Assembly: GCA_001783715.1 (NCBI GenBank)
Contig: MFNF01000004.1
Coordinates: 1 to 56,333 of the forward strand
Length of the DNA: 56,333 nucleotides
Origin: Candidatus Lambdaproteobacteria bacterium RIFOXYD2_FULL_56_26
GTDB taxonomy: Bacteria > SAR324 > XYD2-FULL-50-16
Direction: 5' to 3'
Shown: in pieces, positions 1 to 8,574 of the stretch
How positions within the stretch are numbered: the stretch's first letter is position 1
How the letters are laid out: each line of letters opens with the position of its first letter
Made by a program: the position numbers and the translations under genes
The notes under the pieces: generated by a model
What the model saw: the letters and a program-made list of their open reading frames with translations, nothing else
Databases searched by the model: none
Told to the model about the DNA's origin: nothing

Positions 1-918
1 TTTGAACGCTTTGCATACCTGTTGAGTCTTTCCATGACTATGTCTAGCAGGTTTTATCTCTGCTATGCTAGTCAAGACCCTAATTGTTTTAGGATCAAAG
101 CGCCCATTATCCTTTATTTCTTGAAGCATTTTATACAACCAAACTGCTGTTCTTGTTGGCCGAGTAATATTACTAGCAGCCGGATTACTGTCTGCAATAC
201 TTGATACAAAATAGGCAAAACCCGCATCACTCCAAACAAAGACATCCAAGCAGTTTTCCGAAAGGACTGGCGACTTCCCCCTGGTTTTCCAAATTGGCTG
301 GACGAGGAAGCTACTTTGTTTGGCTTCAAGCGCAAAAGACAGATCTTCGATGAAGGAAACGATTTCTGGTACTTTTTTCAAAACATCGACTGGCTCGGTC
401 CAATCCTCTACCTGAATGTTCGGTACAATTGAATTAAGCTTTGAGCCAAGGTTTGTAGCGATTGAGCAGGCCAGATAGACTATCGTGTCTGGACGGACAA
501 CGATTTCGCAGCTGTAGCTTTTCTCGGGGAGGTCAAACGTTGATTCATCCGGCAAGGCTGTCAACTTCACTTCCAAGCCAGACATACAGCTTCCGCTACT
601 TTTACGCTGAATGACTAGGTCGGTTCTTGGCAGGGTTCCAATCACAAACTTCTGGTAAGGGGTATGCTGACTCTCAAAGGCAAAATAGATATCTTCATCG
701 TCATATTGCAGACCAAACACTTTCTCGATGTCAACAAAGCCTTGGGTAAACTTCGCATTCTCTATTGCCAAATAGTTGGCACGAATGCCTTTGGAAGCCA
801 AATAACAACACAGACCTGCCGGAAATGAAGAGTTAAATTGATTTTTCCCCCAAGTTTCCTTGCGTGTAAAATCACGATTTGTTCGTTTTATGCCAAACAA
901 ACCTGGTTGAATTTTCAT
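1..918 (-). CDS. HindVP-type type II restriction endonuclease, 3' end outside window
   Basis: An uninterrupted leftward frame of at least 306 codons starts at the ATG at 918 and runs off the left edge, so the C-terminus is missing. An AGGGA ribosome-binding site precedes the ATG. The N-terminus reads PGLFGIKRTNRDF followed by WGKNQFNSSFPAGL, which I recognise as the conserved opening of the HindVP restriction endonuclease family (HindVP itself cleaves GRCGYC). These are usually somewhat longer than 306 residues, in line with a cut-off end. The partner methyltransferase is not to the right and would have to lie left of the window. Its base composition is more AT-rich than the ilvE side, which suits a mobile restriction-modification module. 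Family recognition is from memory; specificity cannot be read from the sequence. Confidence 0.75.
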   Translation of the reverse strand, partial: MKIQPGLFGIKRTNRDFTRKETWGKNQFNSSFPAGLCCYLASKGIRANYLAIENAKFTQGFVDIEKVFGLQYDDEDIYFAFESQHTPYQKFVIGTLPRTDLVIQRKSSGSCMSGLEVKLTALPDESTFDLPEKSYSCEIVVRPDTIVYLACSIATNLGSKLNSIVPNIQVEDWTEPVDVLKKVPEIVSFIEDLSFALEAKQSSFLVQPIWKTRGKSPVLSENCLDVFVWSDAGFAYFVSSIADSNPAASNITRPTRTAVWLYKMLQEIKDNGRFDPKTIRVLTSIAEIKPARHSHGKTQQVCKAFK

Positions 919-999
919 TATTATCCCTGTTAAAACAGCTGACTGCCGGAGATAAGCCCCGATATCTAACTACCACAAGCACCGTGAAGTAAAGTACCC

Positions 1000-1026
1000 C
1001 ACCTACAAGACAACGCCTTGCAGGTG
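1000..1026 (-). terminator. Imperfect hairpin just downstream of ilvE
   Basis: CACCTACAAG (1000-1009) pairs with CTTGCAGGTG (1017-1026) with one mismatch and a 7-base loop. It lies 22-48 bases past the ilvE stop. No good T-tract follows on the minus strand, so it is only a possible terminator between ilvE and the restriction gene. Confidence 0.3.
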
Positions 1027-1047
1027 AGGCCTGGGCAGAAGCTTAGA

Positions 1048-2100
1048 TCAGGTGAGCTTGACCTCATAGGTCCAGCCGTACGGGTCGGGCCGTTCGCCTC
1101 GTTGCAGAGCAGTGAGCCGGTTGTAAAGGTCGAGCATGATCGGTCCGGGGTGTTCCGAATCCTGGCCCACCTTGTACCAATGGTCGTTGATCAGGACCTT
1201 GCCGATCGGGCTCAACACCGCCGCAGTTCCGCAGGCTCCCATTTCCTCGATCTCCCCATGTTCCGCAATGAAGTCGATGGGCCGCTCTTCAACAGAGAAG
1301 CCCAACTCCTTTTCGGCCAGGGTGACAATGGACCGCCTGGTCACCGAAGGCAGGATGCTCGGGGACTTAGGGGTAGCAAACCGCTTGCCCTTCAAAGCCA
1401 GGATGATGTTGGCGCTGCCCGCTTCCTCCAAGTACCGCCGTTCTTTTGGGTCCAGGTACAAGGCCTCGTTAGCCCCCAGGGACTGGGCGATTTTGGTGGC
1501 CATTAAGCCGCCCGAATAGTTGGCCCCGATCTTGTAACCCCCGGTCCCCAAAGGCGCAGCCCGGTCCACGTCGATCACCGCCAGACTGATCATCTTGAGA
1601 CCGCCGGATTTGTAATAAGGCCCCACCGGGCTGGCAAAAACCCGAAAGGTGTATTCCTTGGCCGGACGAAGCCCCAGGTTTTCCCCGGAGCCGATCAAAA
1701 AGGGCCTAAGGTAAAAGGAGGCCCCACTGCCGTAGGGAGGAATCCAGGCAAGGTTGGCTCGGATCACCGCTTCCACCCCTTCCATGAACAGCTCGGTCGG
1801 CACTTTGGGCATCAACAGCCGTTCGGCGCTTTCCTGCATCCTTTGGTTGTTGAGCTCCGGGCGGAAGAGCAGGATCCTGCCGTCCTTGGCGGTCTGGGCC
1901 TTGAGCCCTTCAAAACAGGACTGACCGTAATGGAGCGCCGGAGCCCCTTCGTGCAGGGTCATCACCTCGCTTTCCACCACCTGACCTTTACTCCAGACCC
2001 CGTCCACACAGGTGGCCTCAAAGCGGTAATCGGTTTTCAGGTAAGAGAAGCTCAGACTGCCCCAGTCGATATTTTTTTTGGGGCCCATAGGGTGATTCAT
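1048..2100 (-). CDS. ilvE: Branched-chain amino acid aminotransferase
   Basis: PLP-dependent fold-type IV enzyme of 350 residues. It catalyses the last, reversible step of leucine, isoleucine and valine synthesis by moving the amino group from glutamate to the 2-oxo acid in the cytoplasm. The Schiff-base lysine is K190 in GGYKIGANYSGG, and the cofactor-binding end EEAGSANI and the GTAAV segment are present. Length and motifs fit the long (class 2, eukaryote-like) branched-chain aminotransferases. The ATG at 2100 is 12 bases after the prepilin peptidase stop, so it looks like the last gene of the leftward run from 7887. D-amino-acid aminotransferase and aminodeoxychorismate lyase share the fold but are shorter. 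Confidence 0.93.
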   Translation of the reverse strand: MNHPMGPKKNIDWGSLSFSYLKTDYRFEATCVDGVWSKGQVVESEVMTLHEGAPALHYGQSCFEGLKAQTAKDGRILLFRPELNNQRMQESAERLLMPKVPTELFMEGVEAVIRANLAWIPPYGSGASFYLRPFLIGSGENLGLRPAKEYTFRVFASPVGPYYKSGGLKMISLAVIDVDRAAPLGTGGYKIGANYSGGLMATKIAQSLGANEALYLDPKERRYLEEAGSANIILALKGKRFATPKSPSILPSVTRRSIVTLAEKELGFSVEERPIDFIAEHGEIEEMGACGTAAVLSPIGKVLINDHWYKVGQDSEHPGPIMLDLYNRLTALQRGERPDPYGWTYEVKLT

Positions 2101-2112
2101 CGCAAGGTCCGG

Positions 2113-2874
2113 TTAGAAGTGAAAAAGTGAACGCCACAGGGCTGGAGCCAGACGGTACAACACCGCCGCCAAACCCAGAAAGGGGCCAAAGGGGATTTGT
2201 GCAGTAAGGCTTCCCTTTTTGAGCCACAGCCACCCCCCGCCTAGGACAATGCCCAAACCGGCGGAAAGGAAGACCAAACCCAAGAGGGACTGCCAACCAA
2301 AAACAAACCCCAGAAGACCCAGGAGACTGGCATCCCCGCTGCCCAACCCCTCTTTGCCCCGGAGGGCCAAAAACAGGGTTGCGGTCCAGTGGAACAGCCC
2401 CGCCCCAGCCAAAAGGCCGATCAAACCATCGGCCAAGGAACCGGAGTCAAAAAAGCCGTACCAAAGGGCCTGGAGGAGTACCAGTGTCACAACCGGTAAA
2501 GTATAAACCTGCCCCGTGGAGAAGTCCAGCCAGGAGAGTAAGGCCAAACCGTCAAACAGCACCAACAACTGGACCGCTTCGGGCCCCGGCCCCAGCCAGA
2601 GGCCCAAGGACAGGCCCAAGAGGCCGTTGGTGGCTTCCAGCAACGGGTAAACCTTGGGGATCTGGTAACCACAATGGGGGCAACGGCCTTGGAGCAGCAA
2701 AAAGCCCAAAACCGGGAACAATCCAACCGGGGAGATTCTGTGCCCACAGCCTTCGCAGGTCGAAGGGGGCAGCAGGTCGACTTCGTTTTTCAGCCGCCAT
2801 GCGGTGGTGGCCCCAAAGGAGCCCAGGGCGAGCCCCAGGGCCACCAGCAAGGAGATGGCCCCCCAGGCTTCCAT
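2113..2874 (-). CDS. pilD: Type IV prepilin peptidase (A24 family)
   Basis: Polytopic inner-membrane aspartic protease of 253 residues. It cleaves the short leader of type IV pilins or type II secretion pseudopilins and usually N-methylates the new N-terminus. Near residues 40-70 are two CxxC pairs (CEGCG and CPHCG) of the cytoplasmic zinc-binding/methylase loop. The catalytic aspartates fit LDFSTG near residue 117 and the GSGD motif near residue 180. The rest is a series of hydrophobic helices. A TTG lies directly before the ATG at 2874, and I prefer the ATG. It starts 3 bases after the DUF465 gene stop. No pilus structural genes are in this window. Confidence 0.88.
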   Translation of the reverse strand: MEAWGAISLLVALGLALGSFGATTAWRLKNEVDLLPPSTCEGCGHRISPVGLFPVLGFLLLQGRCPHCGYQIPKVYPLLEATNGLLGLSLGLWLGPGPEAVQLLVLFDGLALLSWLDFSTGQVYTLPVVTLVLLQALWYGFFDSGSLADGLIGLLAGAGLFHWTATLFLALRGKEGLGSGDASLLGLLGFVFGWQSLLGLVFLSAGLGIVLGGGWLWLKKGSLTAQIPFGPFLGLAAVLYRLAPALWRSLFHF

Positions 2875-2877
2875 CAA

Positions 2878-3096
2878 CTAGCGGAGGGTTTGGAAAATCT
2901 CTTCCAGCCGTTCCCGGCCTTCCAATTTTCGTTTTTTCAGCTTGTGCAGCCTAATCTCGTCGTCAGGGCTCAGTCCTTTGGCATGTTCCATTTCGGAGAT
3001 TTTTGCTTCCAACTCGTCATGTTCCTTGGCCAGCTTGTCCAATTCATAGTTGGATTTGCGGTGGGTCTTCAACAGTTCTCGGTCTTTTGCTTCCAT
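2878..3096 (-). CDS. DUF465/YdcH-like small coiled-coil protein
   Basis: A 72-residue, highly charged helical protein with an early LLKTHRKSNYELDKLAKEH stretch and a later LHKLKKRKLEGRERL stretch. This is the two-helix pattern of the DUF465 (YdcH) family found across proteobacteria. The biochemical role of that family is not established. The gene sits between the phosphohexomutase (15 bases upstream) and the prepilin peptidase with no room for separate promoters, so it is probably co-transcribed. Confidence 0.7.
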   Translation of the reverse strand: MEAKDRELLKTHRKSNYELDKLAKEHDELEAKISEMEHAKGLSPDDEIRLHKLKKRKLEGRERLEEIFQTLR

Positions 3097-3111
3097 TGTT
3101 TTGCCTCAAGG

Positions 3112-4839
3112 TTAGAGGGTTTCGATCTTCTTCAGGAAATCCGCTACATAAAGCTGCTTCTGCCGCTCCAGTCCGGCCGGGTCTTTCCCTGTGAGGTTAA
3201 AATAAAACTTGATCTTTGGTTCGGTGCCCGAAGGCCGGGCGGTGATCCTGCTGCCGTCCTCAAGCAGGAAAGCCAGAACATTGCTGACCGGGAGCCGGAT
3301 CGGGCCTAAGGTTTGGCCGGTTTGGGGGTTAAAGGACAGCTGCCGCTCATAGTCCCTGACCTCCACCACTTTGACCGAGCCGATCTCTTGGGGCGCATGG
3401 TCCCGCAGCCCGGTCATGATCCGACCGATCTTTTCCGCCCCTTCCTTGCCTTTGTAGGTTTGGTTGACCAAGTCGTCGGAATGAAAGCCAAACTGCCGGT
3501 GGATCTCTTCGAGGCGGTCAAACAGGGACTTTCCTTGGGCATGGTAGGTGGCGGCCATTTCGGCGAAGATCATGGCGGCGCTGACTGCGTCCTTGTCCCT
3601 AACAAAGTCCCCGAACAGGTAACCGTGGCTTTCCTCGGTGCCAAACACAAAGGTTTCCCCCGGTTGGGAATCCAAGGCCAACATCTGCTCGCCGATGTAT
3701 TTGAAGCCGGTCAAGACCTCGTGGACCTTGATCCCTTTGGACTGGGCGATCTTGGCCCCCAGACGGCTGGTGACAATGGTGGTGATGTAGTGGCCTTTCT
3801 TGGGCAATTTCCCGGCCTGTTCCAGTTGGCCCAGGTAAAAGTCGAACAGCAGCTGGCCGATCTGGTTGCCGTTGAGCTTTTGCCAAGCCCCTTGGTGCCG
3901 GGCCATGGCTCCGATCCGGTCCGAATCCGGGTCGGTGGCCAGGATCAATTGATCCTTGGGACCGGCGGCTTTTTGCGCTTCTTCCAAGGCGGCCGGTTCT
4001 TCCGGGTTGGGGTAACCTACGGTGGGGAAATTGCCGTCCGGCCTCTCTTGGCTGGCCACCACCTGGACCTGTCCAAACCCGGCCCGCTTGAGAGTCTCTC
4101 GGACCGGCAGGTTCCCCGCCCCGTGCAGCGGGGTGTAAACCACACCAAAATCCTTGTACAGCGAAGGGTTGGGGAACGACAGGCCTTGGACCCGTTGGTA
4201 ATAGGGCTCGTCCACCTCTTTACCGATGACCACCACCAGCCCTTTGGCCTTGGCGGTTTCCAGGTCCAAGGTCTTGATCGCCCCAAAATTGGTGATCCCG
4301 TTGACCTGGGTGATGATCCCTTCATCGTGGGGAGCGGTTACTTGGCAACCGTCCGACCAGCTGACTTTGTAGCCGTTGTATTCCCTGGGGTTGTGACTGG
4401 CGGTGATCACGATCCCGGCCGTAGCCTTGAGGTGCCTGACCGCAAAAGACAACATCGGGGTAGGACGCAGGCTCTCATAGAGGTACACCTTGATCCCGTT
4501 GGCCGCCAAGACCTGGGCCGAGTCTTCGGCGAAGGTTTGAGAAAAGTTTCTTGAATCGCAGGCAATGGCCACCGCAGGATCCTTGAGCTTTTGCCCCAAG
4601 ATGTAGGAAGCCAATCCTTGGGTTGCCCTTCGGACGGTGTAGATGTTCATCCGGTTGCTCCCGGCCCCCAAAATCCCCCTCAGGCCTCCGGTCCCGAATT
4701 CCAGATCCTTGTAAAACCGGTCAGTCAGCTCGCTTTGGTTGTTTTGGTCGATCAGGGTTTGGATCTCCTGGCGGAACTGGGGCGCAAAGGCAGGGTCCTG
4801 GGCCCAGGCCTGGGCTTTTTTTAAGGTCTCGTTTTCCAT
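3112..4839 (-). CDS. Phosphoglucomutase/phosphomannomutase (alpha-D-phosphohexomutase)
   Basis: A cytoplasmic phosphohexomutase of 575 residues, the length of the PgcA-type enzymes. It would interconvert sugar 1- and 6-phosphates, feeding UDP-glucose, glycogen or LPS precursors. All four family landmarks are present: the catalytic phosphoserine loop TASHNPREYNG, the metal-binding loop ATDPDSDR, the sugar-specificity loop FGTEESHGY, and the C-terminal phosphate-binding loop RPSGTEPK. GTEESHG is more typical of phosphoglucomutase/PgcA than of ManB. The ATG at 4839 is 7 bases past the DUF2007 gene stop, so they form one operon. Confidence 0.9.
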   Translation of the reverse strand: MENETLKKAQAWAQDPAFAPQFRQEIQTLIDQNNQSELTDRFYKDLEFGTGGLRGILGAGSNRMNIYTVRRATQGLASYILGQKLKDPAVAIACDSRNFSQTFAEDSAQVLAANGIKVYLYESLRPTPMLSFAVRHLKATAGIVITASHNPREYNGYKVSWSDGCQVTAPHDEGIITQVNGITNFGAIKTLDLETAKAKGLVVVIGKEVDEPYYQRVQGLSFPNPSLYKDFGVVYTPLHGAGNLPVRETLKRAGFGQVQVVASQERPDGNFPTVGYPNPEEPAALEEAQKAAGPKDQLILATDPDSDRIGAMARHQGAWQKLNGNQIGQLLFDFYLGQLEQAGKLPKKGHYITTIVTSRLGAKIAQSKGIKVHEVLTGFKYIGEQMLALDSQPGETFVFGTEESHGYLFGDFVRDKDAVSAAMIFAEMAATYHAQGKSLFDRLEEIHRQFGFHSDDLVNQTYKGKEGAEKIGRIMTGLRDHAPQEIGSVKVVEVRDYERQLSFNPQTGQTLGPIRLPVSNVLAFLLEDGSRITARPSGTEPKIKFYFNLTGKDPAGLERQKQLYVADFLKKIETL

Positions 4840-4846
4840 TGCGCTC

Positions 4847-5317
4847 CTAAGCTTGAGGCAGGTTTGAGAAAGATTCGATCAACCGGTTCCCTCGTTCCAG
4901 GTCCGTCGGACGAACCAGAATCTCCATGGGAATCGCCCCCACCTGGGGAAACATGGAGCTGGCATGTTGGCCGGTCACCTGAAACGGAATTCCCTTGGAC
5001 TCCAGCAGGCTGGACAAAAGCGCCACTTCGGCGGCATCGCTGCTTTTGTAGAGACTTAGCCACTGCACTTGGGCCTGCTGTTGTTGTTCCTGTCCTTGCG
5101 CTCTGCTTTTGCGGTAGGCCTTGAGGTCCACCACCTTGGGGTTTTGTTTGGCCCGGTGCAATGCCAGTTTGTCACTCCAACGGTCGGCCAAAAACCAGCA
5201 GAACAAAAATTCGACCCCGGCGACCCAGCTGTTGCCGCCGACCCACTCCGGCCAGAGTTCAAACCCCAGGCCGTGCAGCAACAAGGTGAAGGCCAAGGCA
5301 AAAAGAATCGTCTTCAC
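4847..5317 (-). CDS. Membrane-anchored DUF2007 domain protein
   Basis: 156 residues. Two hydrophobic segments occupy about residues 1-50, followed by a basic linker and a glutamine-rich stretch. A C-terminal module of about 70 residues (WLSLYKSSDAAEVALLSSLL through PMEILVRPTDLERGNRLI) matches the DUF2007 putative signal-transducing fold, a small ferredoxin-like domain. Its function is unknown. The ATG overlaps the dxs stop by 4 bases (ATGA), implying translational coupling. Assignment of the C-terminal domain is by pattern; the N-terminal part has no recognisable family. Confidence 0.6.
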   Translation of the reverse strand: MKTILFALAFTLLLHGLGFELWPEWVGGNSWVAGVEFLFCWFLADRWSDKLALHRAKQNPKVVDLKAYRKSRAQGQEQQQQAQVQWLSLYKSSDAAEVALLSSLLESKGIPFQVTGQHASSMFPQVGAIPMEILVRPTDLERGNRLIESFSNLPQA

Positions 5318-7197
5318 GAGAGCCTACGAAAGAAGTCTAGCACACTGGCCAAAACCGAATCAAGGTCAAGACCGGTCTCGGCCAATTGTTCCTCTCTGGT
5401 GGCGTGTTCAAAGAAGGCATCTTTGATCCCCAAGACCAAGGCTGGTTTGTGCACCCCTGCCTGGGACAACATCTCCAAGACCCCTGAACCGAACCCACCG
5501 GCCACGGCGTTTTCCTCCAAGGTGACCAAGCCTTTGGCCCCCTTGAGCTGGTCCAAGATCAGTTCCTGGTCCAAGGGTTTCACAAATCTGGCGTTGATTA
5601 CCCCGGCCCGGACCCCCGAGAGGGCCAATTTTTCCTTCAAGGCCAAGGCGGTGTCCACCATAGACCCTACGGCAACCACCACCAGTTCCCCGGCGGGGGC
5701 CAACAGTTCGGCTTTGCCCCAAGGGTAGGTTTGTACCTCCTGGTCTCGGGTCCAAAATTCCAGGCTGTTGTCTCTGGGGAAGCGAATGGCCAAGGGTCCC
5801 TCTTGGTATTCATGGGCCATTTTTAACATCCCTTGCAGTTCCTTGCCGTTCTTGGGAGCAAGGATCGCCATTTTGGGAATCATCCGCAGGTAGGTTAGGT
5901 CCAAGACCCCGTGGTGGGTCGCCCCGTCTGCCCCCACAAACCCGGCCCGGTCGAGAATAAAACGCACCGGCAGCCCTTGCAGGGCCACGTCGTGGACGAT
6001 GTGGTCCAAAGCCCGTTGCAAGAAGGTGGAATAAACCACCACAAAGGGCTTGAACCCTTCGGCGGCCAACCCGGCGGCAAAGGTTACGGCGTGGCCTTCG
6101 GCGATGCCAACATCAAAAATTCGCTCAGGAAAGCGGCTTTGCAGCCGGGCCAAACCGGTGTTGCCCAACATGGCCGCCGAGATGGCCAGGACTTTGGGGT
6201 CCGCTTCCATCAACCGTTCCATCGATTCGGAGAACAGGTTGGTGTAACTTTTGCCCAGCTCCCCTTTGGGGATCGGTTTTCCGGTCTCCGGGTCAAAGGC
6301 ACCGATCCCGTGGTAGGAAAGGGCATCCCCTTCGGCAGGACGGTAGCCCTTCCCCTTTTGGGTCATCAGGTGGATCAGGATCGGCCCTTGGATGTGTTTG
6401 GTCGCCTTGAGCACGTTGATCAGGTCTTCCAGGTTGTGACCGTCCACCTGCCCAAAGTACCGGAAGTTGAGGTTCTCAAACCACACCCCATGGGTAAAAA
6501 AAGCCATGAAGGAATCGTTGATCCGCTTGAAGGTCTGGTGGATCGCCTTGGGGATCGCCCCGTCGGTGGAATGTTTGCTGATCTCGCTGCGGATCAGGTT
6601 AAAAGACTTGGAAGCGGAGATGTTGATGATGGTTTTAGACAGCGCCCCGACCACCGGGTCGATGGACATTTCGTTGTCGTTGAGGATCACGATCAAGTCA
6701 TCGTCCAAGTGTCCGGCATGGTTGAGCGCCTCGAAGGCCAGACCGCCGGTCATGGCCCCGTCGCCGATTACGGCGATGCAGTGGTGCGCCTTCCCTGCCA
6801 GCCGCCGGGCGACCGTAAAGCCCAAGGCCGCCGAGATCGAGGTGCTGGCGTGCCCGGCCCCGAAGTGGTCGTAGGGGGACTCCTTGCGGCTCAAAAATTT
6901 GGAGATGCCGCCCTTTTTGCCCAGCTCCACCAACCGGTCCTTGCGGCCGGTGATCAGTTTGTAGGTGTACCCCTGGTGCCCCACATCGAAGATCACCTTG
7001 TCTTCCTTGAGGTCAAACACCTTGGCCAAGGCCAAGGTGAGCTCCACGGTCCCCAGGGAGGAGGCCAGGTGCCCGCCGGTACGGCTGACCACATCGATGA
7101 TTTTTTTCCGACAAGCCTTGGCGAGTTCCTCCAACTCCTTGACCGAAAAGTCTTGGATCTGGTCTGGGCTGGTCAACGAATCAAGAACCTGGGTCAT
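5314..7197 (-). CDS. dxs: 1-Deoxy-D-xylulose-5-phosphate synthase
   Basis: A thiamine-diphosphate enzyme of 627 residues that condenses pyruvate with glyceraldehyde 3-phosphate. This is the first step of the MEP isoprenoid pathway, and the product also feeds thiamine and pyridoxal synthesis. The sequence shows the DVGHQGYTYKLITGR opening, the thiamine-diphosphate motif beginning GDGAMTGG and ending LNDNEMSID, and the transketolase pyrimidine domain with IAEGHAVTFAAGLA and DRAGFVGADGATHHG. Length is normal. It lies 9 bases after the HEAT-repeat gene and overlaps the DUF2007 gene downstream. Confidence 0.96.
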   Translation of the reverse strand: MTQVLDSLTSPDQIQDFSVKELEELAKACRKKIIDVVSRTGGHLASSLGTVELTLALAKVFDLKEDKVIFDVGHQGYTYKLITGRKDRLVELGKKGGISKFLSRKESPYDHFGAGHASTSISAALGFTVARRLAGKAHHCIAVIGDGAMTGGLAFEALNHAGHLDDDLIVILNDNEMSIDPVVGALSKTIINISASKSFNLIRSEISKHSTDGAIPKAIHQTFKRINDSFMAFFTHGVWFENLNFRYFGQVDGHNLEDLINVLKATKHIQGPILIHLMTQKGKGYRPAEGDALSYHGIGAFDPETGKPIPKGELGKSYTNLFSESMERLMEADPKVLAISAAMLGNTGLARLQSRFPERIFDVGIAEGHAVTFAAGLAAEGFKPFVVVYSTFLQRALDHIVHDVALQGLPVRFILDRAGFVGADGATHHGVLDLTYLRMIPKMAILAPKNGKELQGMLKMAHEYQEGPLAIRFPRDNSLEFWTRDQEVQTYPWGKAELLAPAGELVVVAVGSMVDTALALKEKLALSGVRAGVINARFVKPLDQELILDQLKGAKGLVTLEENAVAGGFGSGVLEMLSQAGVHKPALVLGIKDAFFEHATREEQLAETGLDLDSVLASVLDFFRRLS

Positions 7198-7206
7198 GGG
7201 GCAATT

Positions 7207-7887
7207 TCAGGGCTGAAGTTTTTCCATCAAGATTGCCGCCGCTTCCCGCACCAAGGGGTGTGGGTCTCGGGTGACCAGTTCTTGGAGCCTCTTTTGCTGA
7301 GGCAGGTCGTTAATCCTGTCATACAACCGCAAGCAGTTCAATCGGATCATTGGATCTTTATGTTCTAAAAGAGCTTTAATCTCCTTGCCCGGCTTGGCAA
7401 AGCCCGACACCTGGAGGTATTTGAGGGCGCTCAGGAGGATCTGGTCCAAGATGAACTGACCGTCAAAAAGCTCCTCCAGCCGGTTGCGCAGCAACATGGC
7501 CGCCCGTTTGAACCGGCTCGGCTTTTTGATCCGTTTGAGCACCACCGCCGCAAAGCGGTCGTCCCCGTAGGCACAAAAGGCTTCCAAAAGTTCCTGGAGC
7601 AGGATCGGGTCGTTGGACTCCACAAAAAGCCGACTCAAGGGGGCCGTGGCCTTTTGACTTTTTTTGCCGCTCAGAGCCAAGATCGCATGGGCTCGGATGG
7701 CCAATTCCTCGGACTGCAAGAGGCCCAAAAGGTCGTCCTCGGTGATCTCCCCGCTCGCCTCGAAGGCCGCCAACTGTTCGGCCGCCCGGAGCCGGGCGGC
7801 GGGATCGGCACCACTGGAAAGCTGGTCGATCACTTGGTAATGTTGTTGTTCCAGCAATCTTGGACCTGGGTGCGAGTTTGGTCTCAA
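7207..7887 (-). CDS. HEAT-repeat-like helical protein
   Basis: 226 residues, all-helical, with repeating units of about 35 residues such as EELAIRAHAILALSG, DPMIRLNCLRLYDRI and HPLVREAAAILMEKL. This is the HEAT/armadillo repeat pattern used as a protein-binding scaffold. No catalytic motif is visible. The only usable start in frame is a TTG at 7887, as no in-frame ATG lies close upstream, so the exact N-terminus is uncertain. It is the first gene of the leftward dxs run and diverges from the CheW-like gene at 7914, so both promoters must fit in or around a very short gap. Confidence 0.5.
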   Translation of the reverse strand: MRPNSHPGPRLLEQQHYQVIDQLSSGADPAARLRAAEQLAAFEASGEITEDDLLGLLQSEELAIRAHAILALSGKKSQKATAPLSRLFVESNDPILLQELLEAFCAYGDDRFAAVVLKRIKKPSRFKRAAMLLRNRLEELFDGQFILDQILLSALKYLQVSGFAKPGKEIKALLEHKDPMIRLNCLRLYDRINDLPQQKRLQELVTRDPHPLVREAAAILMEKLQP

Positions 7888-7913
7888 CCGTTTTTTGTCC
7901 CGAACATTGACAA

Positions 7914-8525
7914 GTGTTGCGGTTGCCTCCTAAATGGTATTCGTCGGAGAGGATTCCAGCAAGTCTTCTTGGCCGAACTTACCTCAAAACCCCAAAGGTT
8001 GCTGTGCCTTCTGATTCGATCTTGGTTTTCCGGGAGCAGGAATTTTATTTTGGAATCTCTCCCTCGGACTTTGGGCCTGCCTTGGAGGTGGACCAGTTGG
8101 AAATCGCCTCTTCAGGGGTTTCCGAAGCGATTTGGCATTATAAGTCCAGGGACCCCCAAAACCCCTTGGAGGGCATCTTTTTGCACCTGGGGGCCTTGTT
8201 TGGGCTTAAACCCATCGACTTCAGCCACAAAGGGCGCATCTACCTCAACCAGTTGGACCCAGAGACCACCTTGGGCCTGTTTGTGGACAACCTGACCTTA
8301 CAAATCCCCAAGGAAGCGCTGGCCAAGCACCTGACCCCTTTGACCGAAGTCAGCAAGTTGCCCCCCGAGCTTCCGCCGCGGGCGATCCGGCAGGTGATCA
8401 AGTACAACCGCAAAAAGATTTTGTTGATCGACCCGGTCCGGCTCTCTGAAGTGTACCAGCTGATCGCCCCCGAACGGGTGCGCAACCTGCTGCGACTGTT
8501 CCACGAGGCGGAACCCAAGTTTTGA
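7914..8525 (+). CDS. CheW-like domain protein (tentative)
   Basis: About 203 residues from a GTG at 7914. A second GTG at 8004 (VPSDSILVF) is equally possible. The fold pattern resembles a CheW coupling domain: a first beta-rich part with FREQEFYFGI, then LGLFVDNLTLQI, then a P-rich turn KLPPELPPRAIRQVI and a final KILLIDPVRL. In CheW this last part corresponds to the strand pair with the bound-surface loop. Sequence identity to real CheW proteins looks low, and no other chemotaxis gene is adjacent. If correct, it would couple a kinase to receptors or act as a stand-alone scaffold. I cannot exclude an unrelated beta-barrel family. Confidence 0.42.
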   Translation: MLRLPPKWYSSERIPASLLGRTYLKTPKVAVPSDSILVFREQEFYFGISPSDFGPALEVDQLEIASSGVSEAIWHYKSRDPQNPLEGIFLHLGALFGLKPIDFSHKGRIYLNQLDPETTLGLFVDNLTLQIPKEALAKHLTPLTEVSKLPPELPPRAIRQVIKYNRKKILLIDPVRLSEVYQLIAPERVRNLLRLFHEAEPKF

Positions 8526-8536
8526 CCGGTTTGCCC

Positions 8537-8571
8537 GGGGACCAGAGGCCCGGCTTTGGCCCCTCTGCCCC
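8537..8571. terminator. Hairpin between convergent genes
   Basis: GGGG then CAGAGG (8543-8548) pairs with CCTCTG (8562-8567) then CCCC. It sits between the 3' ends of the CheW-like gene and cmk, which converge here. There is no T-tract, but the position suits a bidirectional transcription stop. Confidence 0.4.
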
Positions 8572-8574
8572 TCC

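Noticed and set aside
3313-4554. Long open frame on the plus strand opposite the phosphohexomutase
   Set aside because: A shadow of the GC-rich gene on the minus strand: no recognisable domain, skewed composition and no ribosome-binding site.
5911-7368. 485-codon open frame opposite dxs
   Set aside because: Antisense shadow of dxs with glycine/glutamine/valine-rich nonsense and no family.
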